From positions 1 to 64,000 of the forward strand of contig JAQGDQ010000103.1 of the NCBI GenBank assembly GCA_030141605.1: a stretch of DNA of 64,000 bases, in the 5' to 3' direction. The DNA is from Tubiluchus corallicola (Eukaryota; Priapulida; Priapulimorpha; Priapulimorphida; Tubiluchidae). Under the pieces are notes generated by a model. That model searched no databases, was not told the origin of the DNA, and saw only the letters and a program-made list of their open reading frames with translations. Numbering within the stretch: position 1 is the stretch's first letter; every line of letters starts with the position of its first letter. Shown piece after piece: positions 10,101-22,100 of the stretch. The position numbers were made by a program, and so were the translations under genes.

Positions 10101-13100
10101 CTGGAACCCGCCGGGGTAAATGTAAACAATTATTGATTTTGAAATGAAATGCTATGATCTATAGCGATTTAACTTATTTTTAGCATAGCCCATAGATGCA
10201 GCAAATTTAAAGATTTTTCTTCAGTCCAGTTTCTTACCTTTTTATTCTTTGAACAACAAGTTTGTCTATCACAATATTTGATATTTTTAATAACAATGTG
10301 GTTTAATAATAATAACAATACTCATTCACTTGTAGGTTGCTCCCAGAATCTCCTCGCTGGTACGTGACTACAGGAAGAACAGAAGAAGCCAACAAGTTAA
10401 TAAATCGAATAGCTGAGATAAATGGACGGTCTCTTACTCTTGACGATTTAGAAAAACTCAGTGTATGTAGAAAATATGTACAGTGATATGAAAAAGTATT
10501 AAGCGTTACTTGATTTGATAAAATTAAACCTAAAAAATTAGCCACTTTAGTCGTATTTAAAGCACAAGAAAACATTCTTCCTAATACTAAATAAAGCTTA
10601 AAAATTCGTCTTGAAATTTTTTATCACTCACATGCTGTCTTATTGCATAGGGAAGTTGTATTAGCTGCTTTAGCAGTAACGCTGTATAAAACTTGTAAAT
10701 TTAAACTCCCGCGATAACCGTTAGGTGCGGCAATTTTAACAATTTGTCATTTGAAACAAATTAGATAACATTGTATAAAGTTTGATAAAATAACCAGAGC
10801 ATTCGTAGCACACTCTTCGCTAACTAAGTAAAATTTTAAATTACTGTGCCTTGTCTAGAAGATCAATAGTGTGTTTCCTGGTGTATCAGCTACTGGTGTA
10901 CATTGAGATGGCGATGCAGTGCAGTGCAGGTGGTGCGAATATTTTAAATTATTAAGAATTTTCTTTTCTAATTAAGTTTTTCAAATGGGTAAGCGTAGAG
11001 CTAAGCAATTTGGCTGTGTATGGAAAGTTCTTTGGGACATACTTTAAAATTCCCTTTTGTTCCTCTTTAAAGCTTTCACAGATTTCCTGTCTCGCTGTAG
11101 ATTTGTTGATGCCGTTGTCGTTGTTGTCCTTTGCTCTGTTGTGTTATAAATAAACGTCATTTTTTCTATTGATTTGTTGGTACATATGACCCACGAAACG
11201 AGTATATGCTCATCGTTGACGCTTTAGTACGTGCAAGCAAGTTTTAAGCTAGAATGAGCCACGAGGTGAACATCTATTGGCAACACCAAAGCCCATAATA
11301 AACAAATACATGAAAAAGCCAGCCTCTAGGAATTAACATGTTGTTTATTAATGCGGACTGTCGGTTCGACAGTAACTGTTAATTTCAATGCTATAAATAA
11401 AGCCAAAACAAGTAATTAGTACAATTATAACACTACAAGTCAAAGCATACAATAATTAATCATTATACAATCAGAAAAGCGAAATTCAAATTGTCAGAAT
11501 ACAAGTGGAAATAACTTAGAAAGAGGTTCTTATGTAAAAAAAACTGTAAAGACCTATATAAAAAATCATTTTTATGTTGTCTTTATATTTCTTTACATAA
11601 GAACCTCTTTTAAGCTATTTCTACTTGTATTTGACAATTTGTATCTGACTACTTGTATCTGACAATTTGAATTTCACTTTTATAATTGTGTAATGATTAA
11701 TTATTCTACGACTTGATTTACAGAGTCATAATTGTACTAATTATTTGCCTTGGCTTGACTTATAGCATTGAAAATGACAGTTGCTGTCGAAACAATCGTC
11801 TGCGCCAATAAACAACATGTTAGTTCCCATAATAATCATTATTAGCTATTATCTGCATGTATGCGCTTTTACTGACTCCGTTTGTTTCTCTGTCATCTGA
11901 TTTGTCATAGCGTACACACGTTTTAATTTTATTTCTTCGCTGATCCATTTATGCTATCCTGTAACAATCATCATTACCGTCATTGTTGTTATCATTATCA
12001 TTATCATTGTTACAGTTTGTAGAGCTGACAAACTTTTAACTTCGTTTAAAAACACATTTATTAAAACTGATTTAAAAAGAACAAGAGCTTTTAACAAAAT
12101 AAAGCAAGAAATTTCCTCGCCATGGCGTTCTGCTAATCTGTACACTCTCTTTTTTGCTCTCCTCTGCTCCGTCTTCCTAATTTGCCCAACTAGTTCACTA
12201 ATCAAGCCATATTACATCTATGACTCAAGTACAGCTTAGTCAAGCGCAACATTCGCCCCTCGCTACCTATCTGGTGTCCTCACCAGGCTACAAATATATC
12301 AAAGAACTAAAATACTATAATATACCATATGTTAGATACAAGCGCATATCGAGGAACGTCAACACACTACAACCTACTCATTGCAACATATAGGCCTAAT
12401 GCAAATCTACAACATCTATCGAGCTTACAAAACCGTAATTACTATATAGTTTGAATAAACTGAATAACTACATAGCCTAACAAAACTATAAAGTTACAAC
12501 AAGTATTCTGATTAAGGTACTGCCAATCAATTCAGTATGATCAAGGAAAAATTACTGCCTATTCAGTAACTAGGCACTGTTCAACATGACTAATCTTAAC
12601 CTATTTTTAGCAGATAAATTGCACGAATACAATAAGTATTACAACTTGACTTCGAAATAAGAGTATGCAAGCCTGAATACACAAAATTAACTAAACCTTT
12701 CAAACTTAAAACAATGGCATGTAAGTGTGAAAACACGAATCAACCAAATTTTCCACAAGCCCATATTGATTTACTCCATCACATAGTCTTGGTATCTAAC
12801 AGGTGGTCTTATGGGTCGACCTGCTCTAGAATGTACATTTGGTTGATCTCCACAACGATAGGTTCTGCGGGAATATCACGCTCCAACTCATCATCACTAG
12901 AACTGAAATCACTACTGTCTATATCACCCACTAGAGATTGAACTTCTTCATTGGCATCATCTTCACACAAATTTGCCTTTTCCAACAGTTGATCGTCAAC
13001 TGATCTTCGCTTAAAGTCTAGTTTTGTGTTGTTCTTAGAAACTAACTTCAGATTATGGCCATGAACCCACGTTGAATATCTTGCACACGGTAGTCAGGTG

Positions 13101-16100
13101 GACGAGCTTCCACAACACGAAACGGGCCTTCAAAGCGACGAGAAAGCTTCCTCTTGGCACTACTGCGAGATTTGAAGTCCACTACCACTATTAAATCACC
13201 TTCATTAAAGGACCCTCGTGGCTGGCCTTGAGCTCTCGACCGATTCTGATAATCACGAATATTCTGCTTGGCTTTTTCACATGTGGCAACCAAGTTTTCA
13301 GTCAGCTTTACATTATAGCTTTTGAAGTCAGTTACTACAGACAATTCTTGACCCTCGTTTCTGACTATTTCACTCTCTAGTGGCTGTCTGGCTACTTTCC
13401 CAAATACTAGATCATACGGGCTATACCAGTAGTTGAATGGACTGATGTGTTGTATGCAAAAGCAATCATCGGCAAGAACATGTGCCAGTCATCTTTGGCA
13501 TTGTTCACATAGTGTGTCAGAGCTTCACAAATGGTAGAGTTTACTCTCTCGCACTGCCCATTTGTCTGAGGTCTATGGGGTGATGTGCGAAGCTTTTTGA
13601 TTCCTAGTCTCTCACAAAGTTGCTTTACCAACTGCGCTTCAAAGTTTGCACCTTGATCTGTAAGTAAAGTCTTAGAGATACCATATCATCCAAAGAACTC
13701 AATAAAACACTCAACAATACTTTCTGTTGTCTGGCGGACTAGCGGAAATAGCTCTACATGTTTGCTGAACAAGTCGGTTACGACTAAAATATACTGTTGG
13801 CCTCGAGAATTCCGGTTGAGCTTCAAGATATCAGCACTGATCTGCTCAAACTTATCTCCAAAAACTTCAATGGTGCCTTGTGATTCTTTCACTGGCTGTG
13901 CATTACGCTTCACACAAATGCAACTAAAGCATGACTTGATGTACTTCCTGACATCTTCCTTCAAGTTATACCAATAATACAACTTGGTTAACTTATCAAC
14001 TGTACGACGAATTCCAAAATGTCCAGAAAAGGGGCTGTCATGAGCTAATTTCAACACTTTCTAACGCATTGACAATGGTATCAGTTTTTGGCTAATTAGG
14101 TGACCATCTGTCTGTCGTAAAATTTCTCCATCTCTCACTGAAAGTTTAGATTTCTTCACTGGATGCAAATAAAATTTCAATTCAGCCGACTGCTGATCTT
14201 GGGAAGGCCCAGGTTGCTTTCCTGACAAAATATCACGAAGCAAACAAAGATCTTTGTCACTGCCAGTGGCTTCGGCAAGAGATACATCATTAGTGTGGAT
14301 ATGTCTGATTCTGCTCAGTGCATCTACATGTGGTATCTGATCTCCAGATCTGTGTCTTACTTCAAAATCAAACTGGTCTAACCACAAAACCCACCTAGCT
14401 AGGCGACCACTGGGATCTTTAAGTTTTCGTAGCCAAAGCAAGGATCTATGATCGGTGACTAGGACGAATCTCTTCCACACAAGATAATGCTGAAACTTTT
14501 TGACTCCATTAATCACTGCTAAGAACTCTTGTTCAGTAGTCGTGTAATTTTTCTCTGCATCACTAAATTTCCCTGATGCATAGTACACTGGGTGCTCTTG
14601 CTTACCATGGCCCTGAGATAGTACCGCACCCCATCCAGTCTTACTGGCATCTGTAGTCAATATAAATGGCTGACTGAGATCCGGATGACGAAGAATTTCG
14701 GTACTTGTTAGTTGTCTTTTCAATTGCTGGAATGCTTGCTCACATTCTGGTGACCACAGGAATTGAACATCTTTCTTTGTCAAGTTCGACAGAGGACTAG
14801 CTATAGAGGCAAAACCAGGAACAAAATGTCGATAGTAACTGCAAAACCCCAAGAACTGTCGTATTTCATGGGCATTCTTCGGCTGCTGCCAAGATTCTAC
14901 TACTCTGGCTTTCTTATTTTGTGGCATTATTCCTTTATGACTTAGACGATGACCCAAAAATTCGATTTCAGTTTGTGCCAAAGCACACTTCTCTGGATTT
15001 AGTTTTAGTCTTGACATCTCTATACGACTAAGAACTTCACGAAGATCACTTATGTGCTGTTCAAAGGTAGAACTAAATACTAAAATGTCATCAAGATATA
15101 CTAACACGGTTTTCCACTGAAGACCATGGAATATGTTCAGCACAAGTTGTTGAAATGTGGCCGGGGCCTCTGACAGACCAAACGGCAATACATTAAACTC
15201 GTAGGTACCATTTTCTGTAATAAATGCTGTTTTAGCACGAGAACTTGGATCCACTTCCACCTGCCAATAGGCTGCACTCTGATCAAGGCTGGTAAACCAT
15301 TTCGCACCCTGTACACTAGCTAAAAGCTCATCTATTCTTGGTAATGGAAATGTCGACCGCTCTGTCACTACATTCAAAGGACGATAATCTACACAAAATC
15401 TATACTTCCCATTTTCTTTTCTCACTAAAATAATTGGGCTCGACCAAGGTGATTCACTATCTCGTATTATATGACGTTTCTTCATGTCCCTAATCTGATC
15501 CGCTACAATGTCTCTCAGGTGAACCGGAGTTCGGTATGGTTTTTGCTTAATCGGTGGACCACTAGTCTCTATATGGTGCTGTACAATATCTACTCTACCG
15601 ATTTCACCATCTACTGAAAACACTGTAGGAAACTCTTCTAACAATTCAGTGATCTTCTGTTTCTGTGAATCATTGAGATGATCCAACCTTAATTTAGTCT
15701 CTAACTTGGATTTCTGACTATGAGCACTAGGTGATTCTGCTAGAATTGGGACATCTTGACTGCAAACACCAACTTCAATTTCACCTAGAATTTCGCCAGC
15801 TCTGATCACTACTGGTTCTTCAGATAAGTTTACTAGACGTACTGGCAGTGTTTCTGATTTAGCATCAACACAAGTTCTTGCAATGCAGACACCTTGAAAC
15901 TGTTGTGCACTAGCTGGCTCGATGTACGTGACTTGGGTACGCCGTGTTACAAAGTTTCCAATAGGTGGCAATGTCGGCAAAACCATTTCTGACTCAGGTG
16001 GAATAACTGTAGTTTGCGAACAACGCACAACTGCCTTACCACTGTATGTTGTAACGTTCTGACCAGCTAATGTGCATATTCCTCGTTTATAGTCGATGAC

Positions 16101-19100
16101 GGCTTCTGCCCTAACTAAAAAATCCATACCAAGGATAATTTCATCACTGCATTCGGTAACTATACACTGTGTCACAACTTCAAGGTCTGCACTTACTGGC
16201 ACTTTTAGTTCCATCAGGCCATAACTCAGCAAAGAAATTTCTCTGTTAGCCGTGAGAACTGTAATTGTACTCTTATCTTGTCTCCATGGCAAGTTCAACT
16301 CGTCAACAAGTAATTTGCTAATCAAGGACTTCTCAGCCCCGCTGTCTAAAACTGCAAAAATATTACGATTTTCTATTCTTAATGAGATGTATAAAGCCTT
16401 TTCTTTTTCTGTTTGACAAGATCGTCTATTCAAGGTGGCACCTACTGCTGTTGACTGTGCTGACTCACTACGTATCTTTGAGCAATTTGCTGCTATGTGT
16501 CCCACGCTACGACATTTTCTGCATTTGGTGTAGCAGACATCTGCTTTATGACCAGGGAGAGTACATCGAGTACACTTTTCTCTCGGTTGTTTACGTTCCA
16601 CAACCACGGACTCTCGATGATCTCTAGCTAATGACTTATTACGACACTCTGCTGCACGATGCCCTTCTTTGTGGTATTTAAAACAAGTCATTCGACGAAC
16701 ATAGTTGCCTCTCCCACGCTCATTTATTGATTGTCTCTGTTTGTCAACAACCTCACGACTAATTTGCATTTTATGTAATTTGGCAATAGCTCCCTCCAGT
16801 GTAGTGATATGTGCATCATAAAATCTAGTACGCCACTCTGGTTTTAAGCCTTCAATAAATTTTTGTACACAAAATCTCTCTATAACATTTCTGTCGGTTA
16901 TCTCAGGATTTGCTGACTTAAACAAGCGAGTTAATTCATTGGCATAGGCATGCACACTTTCGTCCCTTTCAAATTTCTCTGATTGAATTCAGTCAGATAT
17001 AAACGCTGGGATTCCTCTGGGGTACAAACTCGCTTAAGTGCATCAACTAACTCCGTATACGTATTTGGCACTTCACCATCTTGGCGAGTTAACCCGTCCA
17101 TAACATTATCAGCCTGCCCAACCAACAATGCTGGCAGTACTTGGAATTTCTTTTCATCATTCCAATCACTGGCTACGGCAACTCGCTGAAAACGATTTAT
17201 AAATCTTGAAAAATCGCTTGTGCCATCAAATTCTGGTGGATGCACAATATTTGACGCCTGTGCCATGCTGCTTGATTGCTACTGACTTACTCGTATTACT
17301 ATTACTGACGAAGTTTCAAAACTAATAGACGTAGCTTATCCCACCGCTGTATGTTACAGTTTGTAGAGCTGACAAACTTCTAACTTCGTTTAAAAACACA
17401 TTTATTAAAACTGATTTAAAAAGAACAAGAGCTTTTAACAAAATAAAGCAAGAAATTTCCTCGCCATGGCGTTCTGCTAATCTGTACACTCTCTCTTTTG
17501 CTCTCCTGTGCCCCGTCTTCCTAATTTGCCCAACTAGTTCACTAATCAAGCCATATTACATCTATGACTCAAGTACAGCTTAGTCAAGCGTAACATCATT
17601 TCCAATCATCGCTGTCGTCGTCATTGTCGTCATTTCCGCCAATAATACCACATTGTCATTGTCATTTCCAATGAATGTGCATATCGCTGTCGAGTACCCT
17701 TAAAGAACCCTTAAACTACCCTACTTCAAGTAATTCTTTGGGCCAGGACCATTGATAAGACAATCAGGTTTATTGATCTTAAAGTCATACTAAAACCTCA
17801 CTATAATAATATAAGCTTTTACAACTTGAAATCCTACTCTCATTACGAATATTCAATTTATTTTATTATAAATTTACTGTAAAACTTCTTACTATACTTT
17901 TGATTTTTTATCAATTCGTTGTTAACAGTACTAAATTTGAAGAACCGCCATTTTTCGTTGCGCAAGACGAATGACGTTATGAGTACAGTCACGAAGTCAC
18001 GGGTCACGAGAAAGACACTTTCTGTACCTACCTCGTACGTCATCTCGCTCATTCTCACCAAAGACAGGAAACATGGCGATCTTTACGCGCGCGCGCTCGA
18101 AATTCGCCGGAAAAGGTAAGTTATTTAATTTATAAGTCTCTTTTGTTTAATAATAACTATAAAAATCTTTGTGTAATCACGATAATGCCTTAAAAAAACT
18201 TCAGTGTCTGTTGGGGTTATGTAGGCCTTTAATTTCAGGACGCAGTGGGAACACAGAAAAAAGATTCTGCACTTAGAGAGCAAGTGATCAGTTTTCTAGC
18301 TCTATTCAGACATCGGCGTTTGCTAGTCAGATTTATTATGATTTGCTTAGCAAGGTAAATTTTCTTTTTATTATAGTTTTAGCTGGCTATGATTTACTTA
18401 GCAATATGAATTTGTTGTTCATTATAAATTAAATCATTGACAAGAAATTTAGTGTTTATTATATTTTGGTCTTAGTTATACTGATGTGTGAACTGAATTT
18501 ACCATTATTATATTAATTTTAATTCTATATGTGATGTAAACTAATCACGTGAGCATGTATCATTGATAAAGAAAATTAGCTACTGTCCTCTATTATGAAC
18601 TTTTAGAATCATCAAGATTAAATATAGCAATAGCAATAGAAAAATAAATAAATAATTTTAGAAGAGCGCACAGATTGCTGATTTAAAATTTTTGACCCTG
18701 ATTAAGGAAATACTGCATTTTCCAGTCATATTCTCTAATTTCTTACTTGTTTTTTATTTTTTGACAACAAATTTTTATGCAACTAGACTAGAATGCGAAG
18801 CACTTACTGAGTTTTTTATACCCAACTGCCTGGATATGCCATTTAGAACACGATTTTTCGTTGTCATAGAATCTTTCATAAAAATTTCGAAAATAATGAA
18901 CAACGGGAGCGGGAATGGCATCGCGACGAAACAGACCTCTTCAAAGAGTTACTTCGCATGCGAGTAACTTAGAAATATTTTGTACAAGAAATGTTTTCGG
19001 AGGTTAACGCAACTAGATTTATAAAGACTACATTTCCTCATCAAATAAATGAATTCAATCATTCTAGTGACTTTGATGATTCTAAGAATAATCCACAGTT

Positions 19101-22100
19101 TATATTATTTTAATTATTTGTTTCAGAGCTATAAATGCTATCACCTACACCTGTATGATTTATGTAACACCTGTCATTACAAAAAACCCCTACGTAGGAT
19201 TTCTGATCTCAGGAGTTGTTGAGGTGCCTTGCTATCTCTTCATCGGACCTCTAATGCAGCGCTTTGGACGCCGGAAACCAGAAGTCGTCTCTCTTGTGCT
19301 TGGAACTGTTTTCTTGGTTACAAGTGGCCTAGTAAACCCAACTAGTAGGTCTAACGCTGCATTTCGGCTGTGTGTTAAGTACGAAACCCCTTAACCTTTC
19401 AAGACAAAACGCAGTGTCTTGTAATCTGCGTGTCCACTGGTAGTTAGAAATGCGTAAATTCAATTCTTTGTGTTTAATATTTTTTTCAAATTAAAGGTTA
19501 TAATTGTTCGGTCATTTATCTTTCCAAGTAGAGCTAAGTTGAAATCCATTGTTAACCAGTCAATTCTATATTACAAAGCAGTAGTGTTGGAATGCGCCCA
19601 CACGTTTTTGCCACAGTAAACTTACTGTGAAAGATTCAAAGTTTTTACAAAAAGTACAGTCTCGTGCTTTATTAATCATTAATGGCACGTAAATTTTAGA
19701 TCGCGTGTATATGGATCTAAATGCCTTTAATCAGTTTGATAAACATGTTTTCTCAATTTTACATGCTATGTTTTTAAATGTATTTACTGGAAACTTGTCT
19801 TGTTTTAATTTTTATATTAGTCTTACTTTTGCTTCAATTTCATTGGTCAAACTAAACTAAACTTAGGAACTATTGCTGATTAATTTAACAGTCTTTCAAC
19901 ATTTTCTAGAGATGCACTGGTTACTGGTGACGCTATCATTGTTATCAAAAGCTATGGTTACTATTTCTTACACTGTGGTCTACATGCACAGCGCTGAACT
20001 TTTTCCCACCACGATTCGTTCCATATCTATGAGCGTCGCCACTGTAGCAGCTTCACTCATCCACATTGTCACGCCAAAGATAATTTTTTTGGTGAGCAGT
20101 AAATAATAATCGAATAAATTTCTTTATAAATATTTTTTTGAAAAAGATGTAAAATTGCGAGTTTTTCAGGCAGTTTTGTTTGCTGCGAAGTCCAAAGAAT
20201 GCTACGTTACAGACTAATAATTCTGGGCTTGACACATTCTACGGTAACACATGATTTGCGCAACGCCCAGTAAACCATCTCAGAGTGTTTACGATACTAG
20301 TACCGCTACCTACTAAAACTAAAATTCAAAATTTATTTCAAAACAAGTAATTAAAAGCTTTTATCTGCAGTTGAATACTAATCGTCTAAGATCAATCAAA
20401 TGTATTTGTTGTACTCAAAATTATAATGTTTCAAGATTATTTTAAATGCATCACTGTCTAATGAATATTATAAGATTGACGGCTTTAATAATTTTATGCA
20501 ATAATGACGACGACGACGACGCCGACGCCGACGACGATGATGACGATGATGAAATTTCTGTTATATGAAAAGGCCTAAGCACATCCAAAAGTGAAGAATG
20601 ATGTTGAGATTAGCTTGAGTTTTCACTGTGTTTGCGGAAACCGTGGGTGTGAAAATTCTGTTAAAAACTATTTCTAAGATTTAAGGTTCTTACCAAGAAA
20701 TGTCAAGAGAATAAGCCTTTTCACAGTTCCAGCGATTGATGACGATTGTGAAAAGATCAAAGATTATGCACTTGACAACGCCTCGCAGCTAATGCTATTG
20801 TAATAGCAACAGTTTTAACAGCTAGCCAGAACCTTACCTAGTTCATTTTGTTCTTGTTCCTATTCAAACGCCTGCTAGTAAATCACTCTAAGCACACATT
20901 AATGCATAATTAAGTAAAGTCCACGCAAAACAATTGAAGTTACTGAACTAATGTGGCAGGCTGATTTACTGTATTTACACATCATGTGACGTTTGTAGTT
21001 AAGATGCGTTGCTGTGGTACACTTAACCTTTGACCTACACCAACTGCGCGTGCATGCAACAAAACTGTGAAAAGATATCAAATTATTAAGACATCGCTGA
21101 TTTTAAGATTTTATAAAATAAACTAAATTGCATATACTTTTAGGTTTACGTCCACAAGTCTTTACCCATGTTGATTACCGGTGGCTTGTCCCTAGTCTGC
21201 ATTATCATCGTCCTCTTTCTACCGGAAACAAACAAAGCAAAGCTTCCGGAAACCATAGAGGAGGCAGAGGCATTTGGTCAGGATCAAAACTGCTTCAAAC
21301 CCGCACCAACGTGAGTGAGCTTATTTCTTAAAGAAAGTCATGATGATTTTTCATACACTACCCGATTTTCCGGTCCGATAAAAAGTATACAATTTAACAC
21401 AATTAATATTGCATAGGCGTTTGTGATAATTAAATAATAGATTTAAAACTTAATTAACAGCGGGCGGGCCCAACTATTGATGACATCACAAGTTAGCATA
21501 ATTTTCAGCAGCATAAATATTAAACGAGTGTGTTGACGTGTTTGCAAAAGCGAAAATTGAAGTACAGTGCTACTGTAAGATATTCAGTATGTTGTACTAA
21601 AACTAGGCAAGTTTTAAGATAAAAACTCAAATTCCAAATTTACCGAAATTTACCAAATTCACGCATGAGCTGTCAAACGTGTGTAGTTTGTCACAAACCA
21701 ACACATCTAAACCGAGAGGTACAGCGCCCGTTTTCGTGCAATGCGTTTCTGAAATGCAGGCGCTAGTGCCCGTCGAGCTAGCGAATGGCGAAATGCATGT
21801 AACAGCGAAGAACTAGTGGCGCGAACGTCAAATTGTGTTTGTATGGTAATAATTCTTTCACGTAAGTCTTTTTTGAGAAATAGTATGTTTGCGTTCAATA
21901 TTTTAAAGTGTAGATTGCTTGACCTACATTTTAAGATTGGGTCTGGTTTAGCTTTAACTTGTGCTTAGCGTGTCTTTGAGAATATCCGTTAGCTTAATAA
22001 GAAAAAGGTACTTATAGAGGGCACGGTGGATTATTGCCAATCTTGCCTTCTATAATACCTGTTAGCTTCATGAGAAAACGTATATTTGATGGTAGATAAA

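Larger units (their letters stand above)
12008..17595 (-). mobile_element. Gypsy-type (Ty3) LTR retrotransposon, defective
   Basis: 5.59 kb element on the - strand inserted in the SLC22 intron within a CAT/ATC-rich microsatellite. LTRs are 244 bp each (17352-17595 is the 5' LTR, 12008-12251 the 3' LTR), bounded by TGTTAC/GTAACA, about 98% identical (5 differences). A 4 bp target duplication TCAT flanks it (12004-12007 and 17596-17599). A purine-rich tract (GCGAGGGGCGAA on the - strand) abuts the 3' LTR, as expected for a polypurine tract. Coding order is gag, protease, RT, RNase H, integrase. Several lesions break the frame, so it is not autonomous. Confidence 0.94.
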
